Shown piece after piece: positions 10,974 to 22,600 of a stretch of DNA of 64,000 bases. Source of the DNA: Echinarachnius parma (taxonomy: Eukaryota; Echinodermata; Echinoidea; Clypeasteroida; Echinarachniidae); NCBI GenBank assembly GCA_037951105.1, contig JBAMJV010012320.1, positions 20,818 to 84,817 of the forward strand, read 5' to 3'. The translations under genes were made by a program, and so were the position numbers. The notes below the pieces were generated by a model that saw only the letters and a program-made list of their open reading frames with translations, was not told the origin of the DNA and ran no database searches. How positions within the stretch are numbered: the first letter of the stretch is position 1; each line of letters starts with the position of its first letter.

Positions 10974-11270
10974 GCCTACTTTGCGATCTGGGCCTAGCGA
11001 TCTTGCCCGAATAGGAGCGATCCCCTGAGATCTGTGGTTAAGTCGCAAAGTGGGCACCAATGGCCGCACCAGATAGCTGTAACTCGCGTCCGCAAGGGTA
11101 GTGTCGGTTGCGGTCGCCGGGTTTTTGACATGTTCAAAAATCTGGCGACCAGATCGGTCTCGATCGCATTAGCGGCGATCTGGTGTGGCCATTGGTGCCA
11201 CTTTGCGACTTAACACAGATCTCAGGGGGTCGCTCCTATTCGGGCAAGATCGCATATAGTGGGCATTGGG
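10974..11270. mobile_element. Foldback MITE of about 300 bp
   Basis: Two arms of about 95 bp (CGATCTTGCCCGAATAGGAG, CTGAGATCTGTG, AAGTCGCAAAGTG, CACCAATGGCC) appear inverted on either side of a centre near 11125. The predicted hairpin is long and GC-rich compared with its surroundings. No gene inside. Confidence 0.65.
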
Positions 11271-11400
11271 CTAGTAGTCCAGTCAAGGGGGTAACCTCGG
11301 CAAAATTGCAACACGGGATTTTTCTTCGGAATTCTGTTCAGGAAACTCCCTTTAACAACATACAAAAAGTCCTAAGAAATCGAAGTTGCGGAAAGTGGTT

Positions 11401-11914
11401 TAATTTGCATAATATGCAAATTAGGTATTGTTTTAATGTAAAAATATGAAATTAATTGTTTAAAAATATTTATATACTATATTAACGCCAGAAAAGTATG
11501 GCCACCCAATATTGGTATCCCAAACTACACGATGAACGTACATCCGTTCTAATAATAGCTACGTAATTTGCATAATATGCAAATTAAGTTCGCAAAAAAA
11601 GAAAATATTGCATATTTTTTTACAAAACGGTCTTCATTCAGAGGATGCAGATGAAAAAGTATCTTTTTAAAGGTCAGATATTAAAAAAAGTAAAGTAAGA
11701 CATACAATCAAAACATTAGTAGCAAAGTAATTTGCATAATATGCAAATGAGCTATTGTTTAAATAGACTAATGAATTTCTGTATTGTTTGATATTTAGAT
11801 GTTTGATATTAGCTAGAAAAGTTTGCGAATCTTTTATCCAAAGCTAAGACACTAAAACGCATATATATCAGTACTAATAGTACCATTATAATTTGCATAA
11901 TTATGCAAATTAAG
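11401..11914. repeat. Regularly spaced octamer palindromes
   Basis: The palindrome ATTTGCATAATATGCAAAT, or a close variant, occurs at 11401, 11564, 11728 and 11889, with spacings of 163, 164 and 161 bp. Each contains the POU octamer ATGCAAAT in both orientations. The DNA between palindromes is strongly diverged, so the palindromes stand out as conserved. See finding. Confidence 0.7.
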
Positions 11915-11919
11915 ATAAA

Positions 11920-12045
11920 ATAACAATAATAATAATAATAATATTAATATAGAATTTATAGAGCGCCATGAATCTGGGTGCCCTATTAAGAGGCGCATTA
12001 TTACCCTTGCAATTGGTCATCAGGTACAGTTCAAACCCGCATACC
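11920..12045 (+). repeat. Dispersed (AAT)n plus GCGCC repeat, copy 1
   Basis: (AAT)n is followed by TTTATAGAGCGCC, AGAGGCGCATTATTACCC and CAAACCCGC. The same order of words occurs at 24650-24765, so this is a dispersed SINE- or MITE-like family whose class I cannot name. From 12046 to 13160 I see only AT-rich sequence with no gene. Confidence 0.45.
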
Positions 12046-13160
12046 TATCTTGTGCACCATCTCAACTCCCATGGGAGCATACTAACCAAATTTAAGATGC
12101 CCTATGATGTAGATAATTCATATTCTGAAAACAAATACAGACTTTATTGAGTGAATGCAAAATGATAAAGCCTCTATTGTCTAGGTCGGTAATGACAAAG
12201 TTTATGGCACACAATAGGAGCAAGACAATCCATACATTGTGATGCAATTTGCATATTATGGTGTGCGAAGTGTGCAAAATCGTTAGTTGCACAATGTCAT
12301 CTTGTGGAGATATGGACATTCATACACAAATGGTGTGATGCATTTGATAATTATGTTGGTGTGTCAACTAACGGTGTCTTGACTTATGATTGATCTTGAC
12401 CCATAACTTATGATGCAAATTCTTAAGCCAGAGTTTGAAAAGTACGTGATCCAGGATTTAAGTTTCTTTGATGTCATGTCAAATGTCGATTACTTGTTTA
12501 GCACCAAAGATTTCTATTAATGGACTACAACTGAAATGTTGATCATGTGGAGCAGAAGACATACACACTGTAATTTGATTATTGTCAAAATCATATTGAT
12601 TAGATATTTGTTGATGAAAAACAAGGACAAACAAATGTATGTAAGGATAACATGCACATATAATACAGTTACGTTAACCATCATGTACAATTGTGCTAAT
12701 TCACAAGACTGGAATATCTCACACAAGATGTTGTATAAATGATATTTCAAAATTATACTAAATAAACCATTCATAGCTTATTTTAACAAGGGAAACAGAT
12801 ACTTTGACAATAACTTACACGATAAACTTAGTTAGGTTTGAATAAGTGACACATCAACAAAGCGATGAATAGGACATGGACAGTGGTTTCAAAATAATAA
12901 CATATTTAAAGCAGCATTATCAATAGAATATGAATGATGACTAAGTGAAATGTAGAAAGCACTCAATATCATGTTCGAGCGCATTTAAAACATTTTAAAA
13001 AAGAACAAAGAGATATGGTCAAACTCATCTGTACACAATAAACTTGACAAAAATGAAGCCTGTTAAAACAAATGCATGTATAATTGAATACGATTAAAAG
13101 TAGACACACTCATTAATCATAATAACTGTATGGTTAATAACAAGCGCATTTGAACATTCT

Positions 13161-13508
13161 AAACACAACAAACAAATTAACTCCCCCCTAAGCAAAATGG
13201 CGTAACTTTTTAACAAATATGGTTTGAGCAACATAACTTGGCAGGAATGTTCCTAAAATGGTTGGCTAACGTCTCTGTGAAAATGAAAAAAAAGAAGAAA
13301 AATGTCACTTTTTAAAAGTCACAAGAGTAAAAAAGTTACAATTTTGCCTTTGATGTGTGGTTACTCATCCATGACTCAACGGACCAATTTAATTTTCACA
13401 CAGAAGTTAGTCAATAAATGTAAGAACAGTCCTGCCGAGTTATTTTGCTCAAAATCTTTTCGTTAAAAAGTTCTCATTTGATTAAGGGGGACTTTTTTGT
13501 GTTGGGTT
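13161..13508. mobile_element. Palindromic MITE, copy A
   Basis: Left end AACACAACA, AACTCCCCCCTAAGC, CTTTTTAACAAA, GAGCAACATAACT is repeated inverted at the right end (GAGTTATTTTGCTC, GTTAAAAAGT, AAGGGGGACTT). Adjacent to copy B of the same family with only about 25 bp between them. Confidence 0.65.
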
Positions 13509-13532
13509 TATTTGATCAATATTGTTGGAATA

Positions 13533-13874
13533 AACTCAACAAAAAAGTAAGTCCCCTCCTGATCAGAATAACATAACTTTCTAACAAAAATGTTTTGAGC
13601 AAAATAACTCGGCAGGATTATTCCTACACTTATTGGATAACTGATGTGTGGAAATGTTATTGGTCCATCTAGTCATGCATGAGTAAGCACACATTAAAGG
13701 AAAGATTGGCACTTTGTGTGCTCACTTATGCGTGACTCAATGGACCAACTTCATTTTCAACCAGAAGTTTGTCACAACGTGTAGGAACAATTCTGCCGAG
13801 TTATTTTGCTCAAAACATTTTTGTCAAAAAGTGACGCCATTTTTATCAGGGGGACTTACTTTTTTGTTGTGTGT
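13533..13874. mobile_element. Palindromic MITE, copy B
   Basis: Same family and orientation structure as copy A. Ends are CTCAACAAAAAAGTAAGTCC and its inverse, with GAGCAAAATAACTCGGCAGG in both arms. The centre differs, containing CATGCATGAGTAAGCACACA. Two full palindromes side by side form a complex foldback locus. Confidence 0.65.
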
Positions 13875-14029
13875 ATTACAAAAGCGTGCATGATTGATAA
13901 ATGAACAACTATTTAAATACTCTTTTGTACATTTTTGAAAAGAGGAAGCAATTTTGTTTAAACTTTTAACGGCTGGATCAAAATCTCTAATAATTGTGGG
14001 GCCCAACATTTATTACAAATGGTTATGCT

Positions 14030-14177
14030 TATGGATATTTCAGCCATTTCTGAAGCGATTTTGATCAAATAAAGTTTATTTTGTCACTAAAATATTATGC
14101 GCTTTAAAATTTGACACTCATTATCTTATTATATTTTTTTGTGTAGTGCCCTCTATACAAAAACTCAACTATCCCTT
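14030..14177 (-). mobile_element. Dispersed GGGATAGTTGAG element, copy 2 (inverted)
   Basis: Reverse complement of the family end at 35812-35990: GATAGTTGAGTTTTTGTATA, then GAGTGTCAAA, AAATAAACTTTATTTGATCA, AAATCGCTTCAGAAATGGCT and GAAATATCCATAA. The match to 35812 extends about 150 bp. From 14180 to 14910 I see no gene. Confidence 0.55.
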
Positions 14178-14909
14178 TAAAGACATCAAATAATGATAAC
14201 CAAGAAAGAAGGACATAAGAAGATGAAGTCGTGATGAGAGACAATGTAAGGGCAAAACGGGGGAAACACATAAAGGCGATGGTATATGAATAGCATTGTA
14301 AGGTGAGGGTTAAGAGGGAACTAATTCACATGGGTTAAAGTGGAGGAGAAATGCTGGCTGGTAAACAGTACAAGAACAAAGAAGTAATAGACTATATACA
14401 TGGGAAATATAGAGGTAAGTGACTGGGTCCAAGAATAATTGCAAGACTATAAAATTCATTTATGTACATTCGTAACAATATATAACTATGAATAACTTAA
14501 AAATATATGAATAAATATCGTATGTACACTCATATAAAACAAAAATGAATATTGCAAAATGCGCCAATGCTATTCACGCGTACGTTTTGAGACAATAGAA
14601 TCCCGGACGATTTGTTCGCTCTGGACAAACGTAGTCTTCGTACCATGTTTTAGAATGGTGATGCGTTTTCCAATTATGTATATTTTTTGTGAAACATATT
14701 TGTATGAACTTTTTAATGGAATGGACTACGTATAAAAATTTTACCTTTCATTTATAAGAATATTATATTATTTAAATTCCATCTTTTTATAATTTGTAAA
14801 TGAACTTTTTCATAGCGTTTTTACGTGAATTTTAGCAATTTTTAAGCCTTTTTATTTCCCCAAATATGGCAAAATCAAGATAACTTTTAAATCGGCAATG
14901 ACATAGGGG

Positions 14910-15070
14910 TTATACAGTTATGATATCTACATTCATTTGGGGGTACGATAAACGACAAAATAAATTAACTTTGCTTGACCCTATGATCTCGAAAAAAGAG
15001 GAATTTTCGTACCGAGCGCCATTTGAAAACAATGGTTGGACAACGAACATGGCTGCGCCCTCAGTCTGTT
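14910..15070. repeat. Dispersed repeat, copy 1
   Basis: On the minus strand this shares GGCGCAGCCATGTTCGTTG, AAATGGCGCTC, GAGATCATAGG and CCCCAAATGAATGTAGATAT with the plus strand at 24292-24440. The class of element is unknown. The open frames on both strands (about 86-108 residues) recur partly in the other copy and are not supported as genes. Confidence 0.5.
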
Positions 15071-15261
15071 GCCGGTTTCCGCCGGGCATACGTTTAGGCC
15101 GGCCATGCAAGTGCAGCTCTTTGAATCGGACCCGCGTGGTCATCCTCTCCGATATCCCCGTATTCCACAATCACATGCATACCAAATGTAAACAACTTGG
15201 GTATTCTTGGGTAAGCAATCACTCACAATTGAAATCTAAGTTGTAGACCAAATGAGAGAAA

Positions 15262-15806
15262 CCCTTTCAGTCATTAGACCAAATGAGAATTAGACCAAAT
15301 TGTAATGAGCCGAAATAGTGTTTAGACGAAATGGCTATTAGACGAATCATCAGTTCGTCTAACTCCACTTCGTCTAAACCCATTTGGTCTAATATCAATT
15401 TGGTTTAAGTAGCATTTGGTATAATCATCACTAGGTCTAATGCCCAATTAGGCTAATTGCCGTTTTGTCTAATGACCAAATAGGCTAATTGTCACCTCGT
15501 CTACTTGTTTTTTCTTCGTTTCGTCTAATGATCATTTCATATAATACCAGTTCGTCTAATTCTCAGTAAGGCTCCTTTTCATGTGGTATATATGCAATTC
15601 GTCTAATTACCGTTTGGTATATAACCTATTTGGTCTGTATTTTACTTGGTTTAATATCCAATTAGTCTAATTCCATTCGTCTAATACTTATAGGTCTATT
15701 TTCCACTTGGTCTACAAGCAATTCGTCTATTAGCCATTTCGTCTAAACACTATTTTGGCTAATTACAATTTAGTCTAATTCTCATTTGGTCTAATGACTG
15801 AAAGGG
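15262..15806. mobile_element. GTCTA-rich palindromic element
   Basis: Inverted ends of about 83 bp (starting CCCTTTCAGTCATTAGACC) enclose about 370 bp built from 14-18-bp units such as ATTCGTCTAATTNCC and CATTTGGTCTAATG. The ends are made of the same units in inverse orientation. No coding capacity; resembles a minisatellite captured in a foldback element. Confidence 0.7.
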
Positions 15807-15869
15807 CCGCTACTCTCGGCACAGAGATGGGATGGGTTGAGAACAGTAGGGCATAATACGTAATAAAAG

Positions 15870-16007
15870 GCTTATGGCACAATAGGGATTTATTCACTTG
15901 TGCCGGGTGGCCAAATCCAGGTCACTCAGCTCCGCCTCGTGCCCTGGATTTGGCCACACAGCACTCGTGAATAAATCCCTATATAGTGCCATAACCCTAT
16001 AATATCA
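15870..16007. mobile_element. Short foldback MITE
   Basis: Arms of about 50 bp (TTATGGCAC, ATAGGGATTTATTCAC, GTGGCCAAATCCAGG) are repeated inverted around a short centre near 15935. No gene is supported between 16008 and 17089. Confidence 0.6.
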
Positions 16008-17089
16008 AACCGGAACTTGGGTTAGATGGCGTCTTTTGGGGGTGTTGGAGGTCAACGTCGATACCCAAATACTCAATGTCTTTTCAGACGATAATTGATA
16101 AGGGGTATCAAGTTAAACCAAACCGGACATTCGGATTAGATGGCTCCTTCTACCACCAGTGTTGTTCAAGGACAATTCTAACGGGAGCCGGCTTCTGGTT
16201 ACAGTTCCTTCCGAATTTTACATTGACAACGAGTTAACGAGGGCCAGCTTAATTACCAGCGCTCACCAGCGATCACCCGCTCAACCACATCGAGCACATT
16301 GTGTCGGACAACCTTGGTGGGGCAAGATGCTTTACTTTCGCTTTCTCGAACTCCACGATGATGGATTCCAAGAAGATGGGATTTATGTACTTTAACTTTC
16401 ACTTTCTGTGATTTTATGTATCACAGTCACATTCTTTCTTTGCCAGTTTGATATACATCTGCCAAATTCAAGCTTCTAAAATATGACTCTCTGTTGAGCC
16501 ACGGAAATATCACTTGCATTGATTTTTGGGGTTCAAAGAACATATTTACTGACCCCAGTCATGTGCTAGTTTCAAGCCCTGGATACCGCTTTGCTTTATA
16601 ATATTTAAAGCTATTGGAATAATGAAAATCATGCATCCTCAGATAGTGCATCTTCATTTCTGGTGTTTACAGATCCACCATCAGCATCTCCAGTGGAAAG
16701 CACTGCTTCAGGGACGAAGGATGAAAGAGGAGGTAATATTGGACCCATCTGTTTTGCACCGTACACCTCATCTGGGGCCCATATGGGTCAAATGTTGTTT
16801 GTGTTACCATGGTAAAAAAGGTGGTAAATGACTGCATGATTTTCATATTTGTTATACTTTTATTTACAATTTTTCATTTCAATGTAATGGTCGCTTATAG
16901 AGATTGAACCTTATCCTACGCCTAGACATACTCCTACTCCTAATCCTAATCCTTAACCTATCATCCTTTCATCCAACCAACAAATGTTCTAACCTGTTCA
17001 ATATTTATATTGTAACAAAACCGGGTCCTACTGCTTCCGAGCCGAACCCTCGTTCCCACCTTGGAACCGACTGTAAGGATGAATCGAGC

Positions 17090-17600
17090 TATACAGGGTG
17101 GCCCAGAAATAACAGAACGGGCAACTTCATGACTACACATGTCCATCAGTAGGGTGTCTTTTCCAATGTAAAATGATACCAAGAACAATAATTTTGGTCG
17201 TGTAGTTTTTGTTTTAGGACGCTGTGAGTGAGACCATGTCAGGTGCCAATTTGTGTCAATTTTTACCCAGTCAGGGCCAGTAAAACCGCACTCACTGCCC
17301 GTAATACCATGCCCATTATCTCGGCACACGGCTGAGTGCACACTGTCAAATGCGCGATGTGTTATAGGCTATGAAAGGCAGTGCGTGTGATTTTACTGGC
17401 CCTGACTAGGTAAAATTTACAAAAAACGGAACCTGACATCATGTCACTCACAGCGCTTTAAAACAAAAACTACACGACCAAAATGAATGTTCTTGGTATC
17501 AATTTTCATTGGAAAAGACACACTATCCGATGGACACAGTCATTTCGTTACTTTATTTTGAGAAGTGCCCAGTTCCGTTATTTCTGGGCCACCCTGTATA
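17090..17600. mobile_element. Mariner-like MITE
   Basis: Both ends read TATACAGGGTGGCCCAGAAA in inverse orientation, so the element ACAGGGTG... sits in a TA duplication. Inverted arms extend about 220 bp (AAAACTACACGACCAAAAT, TACCAAGAACA, CAGGGCCAGTAAAA). A TACAGGGTG end with TA target fits Tc1/mariner MITEs. The 126-residue minus-strand open frame across it is a by-product of the arms. Confidence 0.75.
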
Positions 17601-17829
17601 CTTGTCCGTTTTGTCGAAATATACGACGGCGTTTCGATTGATTTGGGAATGTTCACAGAGTCCTAAATTATGCCACTCTCACTTATTAACACCAATGCCA
17701 CAGCAACAATCGGTTCACCAATTCACAACTTCAACCACGTCATTCTCACTGCCCATTTCATCCACTGAGAAACCCGTTGTTCTGCTAGATCTCTTGACCA
17801 AAAGAGGCGATGAAGACGATGAGAATTAG

Positions 17830-19104
17830 CTCGTCATGACGAAGTTCGGACTCCGTCTGTTGTATCAGTAATCTTCTCTCTAAGTTCTGAAATACGGCTG
17901 CCCGATCGACACTAGTTGTTTTGAAGAGTCGCCAAACTCTCCGTCTTGTAATTTGTACATGCTCCTTACTACACGTGCGATTCGCCAGCTTGAATCGGCC
18001 AGTCTGCATATGAGGTGATATCGTCTAAAAAAGAATCAATATAAATTGCGTTGGAAATGCCCATATACTTATACAATTCTCATAAATGCTATTTAATGGT
18101 TAGTGAACCAAATTATCTATAACGCTTGTATTACTTTGATATGTCCCTTTAACTTCGAATTTCACTTATTTACCATATTGCTTATCTATTTATTCAAACA
18201 GTTTAACCATAAAACCCAAATTAACCTATCCAATTAAGCTTCTATAATCAATTAAAGAGAATAAATGTCAACTTCGTTCGCTACCACGAGAAGCAGATAC
18301 CTCATGAATATTCATGTTATATTTAATTAATACGCCGCATAAATATTAATATGCTGCCCTCTAACGTTTAGAGTATTATAACTTCTATTATAATCTAATT
18401 GTCAAAACTAGTATAATCTACAACCAGTGGACAACTCATATTAAATCGTTCCTATTACACAAAAATAACTTATCTTTACACAAAATACAATCCTATTTTG
18501 CAACACGGCACGCCTTCTTGATAAGCTTGGTCTTCAAGCGTTAACATACAATTTAACAAACCAAATATTCTCTACTAAGAACAAAAACATGGGTAAACTT
18601 TGCTTTCAATAAAATATGAACTTTGAACAATTTAACACATAACTATAAAACAAGAAAACGTCGTTAAGTTTTAACACATTCAAATACACTAATACGAATA
18701 CAAAAGATGCCTGTTCTGATAATCCAACAAGCACATATGTGTCAGCCATAGTCTTATGTTAAAGTTAAATCTTATCATTTCATTCTTATTTTCTGGCTTG
18801 TTTATGGTATCTCGGCGCTTGTCGTCGCCATTTAATGTGAGTGTAGGATCGGAATATGTGCATGTGAACTGTACTGTACATAAATTGAGTTATGCCCGGC
18901 GTAGACAGAGCCGACTCGACCCGATCCGACTGGTTTTCAGCCTGATTAATGTGCTGCCTTAGGACTCCGGTTTTTACAGTCAAGTGCCAGTCAAAATGCG
19001 CTGGTAAGCCAAGACTAGAGCCTGCTGTACATGCATGCGACTAGCGCCTGCAGCAGCTGCTGTGTGCGACACAATATCTATGCATCAAAAGCCTAACCAT
19101 TTTC
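17830..19104. other. No gene recognised
   Basis: AT-rich sequence without a recognisable coding exon, RNA gene or clear repeat. A minus-strand open frame at 17785-18009 is short and unmatched. Confidence 0.5.
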
Positions 19105-19606
19105 TCAATAAAATCGGAAAATTAAACGAGATTTAAATGAAATTTAGACTGAAGTTTAATTATGATTCTACGAAGTATAGGCCTAATATGAGGAATCAGG
19201 TAGGACGCACATCTGTTGCGGCCGAAATAGCACCACATTTTTGTAGACAATAGGTTTTCTATTGATATGCAAATGAGCTCTCGCTCCCCCGTGTATATAT
19301 ACGCCGCGGTTTCGCGACAACGCCATTTTTCAAAGAAAAGGCTCGCCCAACTCCACAAGGGTACGGGTCTTATTACGCCATAGACGTGATAGAGTATACG
19401 AATCCCTGGCACTCAAAGTGTAAAGAATCTTCGATAAGTTTTACACCCCAGTCAAACCGACGGATAGTAGGGCGGGTACCTGATTCCTCATATTAGGCCT
19501 ATACTTCGTAGAATCATAATTAAACTTCAGTCTAAATTTCATTTAAATCTCGTTTAATTTTCCGATTCTACTTCGTATGGCCTAATGAATCGGAATCAGG
19601 TAGGAC
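19105..19606. repeat. Foldback repeat nested at the left edge of the 4.9-kb block
   Basis: Left arm 19105-19200 (AAATTAAACGAGATTTAAAT, GACTGAAGTTTAATTATGAT, TCTACGAAGTATAGGCC) is inverted at 19466-19570. The right arm then runs into GATTCTACTTCGTATGGCC and GAATCAGGTAGGAC (19564-19606), which is inverted again at 24065-24107. Confidence 0.65.
19192..19327 (+). promoter_or_regulatory. Left inverted arm with octamer plus TATA
   Basis: This 136-bp arm is repeated in inverse, almost without change, at 23945-24080. It contains the octamer ATGCAAAT (19267-19274) followed 19 bp later by TATATATA (19294-19301) and a GC-rich start region (CGCCGCGGTTTCGCGACAAC). Octamer plus TATA at this spacing resembles histone H2B or other POU-driven promoters. 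On this arm it faces right, into the block. Promoter activity is inferred. Confidence 0.5.
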
Positions 19607-22600
19607 CTTCAAAGCCAGAGTTGGGGAGCTAATACTACGCACGACAGTAACCAGAACTGTCGTGCCCGATAGACGAGTCACGCGGACGGCCAAATCAAAT
19701 CCATTCTAAATCAGTGCCCGTAAGAATACAGGTACCGTACATCAATAATATAGCTTGCACTAATACAGTCATGATGTCCGCGCAAACATATTCCACGAAC
19801 GGACAAACGCGACGCGTGCCGTGCGTCCGCGTGATCCTGCATACCTGTACAGTAATCTCGGGATCGAATAATACGATCCTCGGAATAAGGAGCTAGACCT
19901 CCAAATCAAAAAAAAACTTTATCATCTAAATTGAGCCAATGTATTTCTCTTCCTCTGGTTGTTATCAATCACTGGAGTCGAGAGTGAGGGAGAGTCTAAA
20001 CTCAAATATAGAACTACGAGATCTAAGTACGTACACGTGTACCAAATAACCTTTATATTCCAATAAGGAAAAAAGACAGTATGATTCAACAATTCCGAAT
20101 GTTCACGATCCCAACGGAACATGCAGTGCCACTGCACACGGAATCCATACTATTATTTATGTGAGAAAAGCAGTGTTATTCTGCATTATAATGATTTTAT
20201 CCGTACCATCAGTGACAATCACCACTTAACGTTTGGAAGGCCCTAATTTCAGCAAAAGCTCTTTCAGGCGGTTTCTCCGCCTGTCCGTAAGGATTGATTA
20301 ATCCACTTTATACATCTATATCCTCCGACGACCACAGCCCGAGCATACGGAATCAGTCATGAACGGGATAAGACAATAATGCCACTGACCCAAAACGTAT
20401 AGTATATTACATATTACAAATGAACGCAATATCACAAAGCGTTCGCCACACAATAGGGCGGCACGATAACAAACGCATCGTTGACTATCAAGGCGACAAG
20501 ATTGGCGCCGTACTACCATCCAAACATTGTGCAATTAACCTTATGCCATCGACCTACTGATCGTGCTGATGGCCTATGCTGATGCATACCGATGGGGCTT
20601 AAATTAAAATGCAGATAATGCTAACATACCGGCGCCCAATATGAAAGTCGTACCGGCGGTCCGAATTACCAATTTCGAAAAAAAAAACAACAACAACGAA
20701 AGTCACTCGAGGTTTTTCCAAGTGTGTTGCTTCTAAAGTACCTTATACAAAGGTACACACGACCGTTATACCAAAGCGGTCTTAATCAAGAGTGTATAAT
20801 CAATAACCTGTGCCATCCGACCCGGAACGAGCCCAGCGATCACTCAAAACAAACTAACGTAAGATATTGTAGTAACCCCGAGATAAACCAGTATCCGAAA
20901 GCTACACCTGTCACGTGTAATGCGTCAACCATGCCAAGGAAATCGAATGTATACGCTTCCTTTGCAAAAACAATTCGAAAAGTATTCAAACCAGCTTCTG
21001 TCCGCACGTACGACTGACCAATGCTGAAACGCACATTGACACATGATTGTGCAGTACTTCTAAAGAATGGATCATAAGGCGCTAGTTCCGATATGAACAC
21101 GCCCCAAACAAATTACGTAGGCGTAACGACTAGGGCATTGAATCACGATAATGCCATATACTATATATAATAGATCGATCACCTGGCGTCAAAAACGCCA
21201 ATCAATAGCTCACGGCAAATAACCTAGTTCCGCAAATTGATTCGCACGAACGACTGCCGAATCTCCGTCAACGTCAGTATGAATAAAATACTGCAACACT
21301 CAATTCATTGTAGCGGGACGATAACACCCAACCGTCAACACAGATACGTGTCGGCATTGCCGTGCCTAAACAGAACGCATTGTTCAGATCCGACTGTCAA
21401 TTGTCGCAACCTATGATATAGGGGCAACAAAGTATGTTCACACCTTGAACATTGTTCACTCATGTCCACTTTGTATCGCTATAGAAGTGAACGATACTAT
21501 AGTCATGCAGAACGAATAATGATGTGTTCTCAAAATAAAATATCCACCTACTCGGATATACATCCTTTCAAATTGGAACACATAACAGGGCGAAGCAACA
21601 CGAACAAAAGGAGTGGTATGGTGATAATCTTCTCGCCTGATGAACTACCCTGGAGTGCGACAACTATAAGACAAATGCGGGTGGAATGTGTCGTGCTTAG
21701 CACGCCATCGCTTCATCATAAGGTTAAGTCAGACGGGTCCACCATTATGTCTTGCCACTATAACATGAGCTCTCAGCCGTACTGGGACTGTCTTCAGAGA
21801 GGTATCCTATCCGGAACCACTTAGACAGCTTTACTTTGCATTGTTTGGTAATGAAAAACGTCCGGTTTATCCTTGACAATGGCTTGCCTAATTCTGGCAA
21901 AGTCAAAAAGGCATAAGAATAGTGCGTAATTCCACTAAGACATGAGAACAATTTACATGATGCGATAAAAGGGGAGGACCCCTGTACTCATATCGTGAAA
22001 CTAGGCACGGATGACCGGAGATAAAACTGTACACCTTCACACAATACAACTGCACGAACATCAAGACCGCACAGACCGGGCCGGGAGCTTTTGCATTCAC
22101 ACTAAGAGGCGCCCCATTGATAACACTCAATAGCAAGTATCCATGGCTACGTGCGCCAAAAAGCGAGCAATATACTGACACGCGCCCAGGGCGGGGCATT
22201 GGCTCACAGCCAAACGCCCTTGTATTGTAATTCCTCTTACAATTTAGACGAGCAAAAATAACCGTCTTCAAGCCAAACAAATGACCCGTCATAATCCGCG
22301 TGGACATACCACGATCCGCCCAAATAAAGGCTCCTTGAAATGGTCGACATGTCAACAAATGACTAATCAAGAGGATGGAGCGTCGTTAAGCTGAACGACG
22401 GTAACGATGATAGCACCAAATTAAATCTTGGTGCATAAAATGAATACTGAACCGCATACCAAATCACCTAATAATTTGTGGTGGTCATATACCGCATTTC
22501 CCATGACAGTAATGTTTAAACGAAAACATGATAATCAAGATGGCGGCTGGGCTAAAATTCAGGTTCGGGTATAATCAGATACCTTTCAGCACGTATACAT

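Noticed and set aside
15250-15810. CRISPR array
   Set aside because: Units are short, contiguous and variable with no distinct spacers, and the DNA is eukaryotic; it is a minisatellite within a palindrome.
16611-16732. Ser-rich open stretch (SSDSASSFLVFTDPPSASPVES) with acceptor- and donor-like ends
   Set aside because: It reads like coding sequence, but its phase does not match the next candidate (17659-17829) and no family motif is visible.
17659-17829. Possible terminal exon with acidic end (KRGDEDDEN)
   Set aside because: An acceptor-like CACAG precedes it, but there is no in-phase partner exon and the opposite strand is equally open.
21903-22370. 155-residue minus-strand frame in the 4.9-kb block
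   Set aside because: No motif, no splice or start support, and composition looks random.
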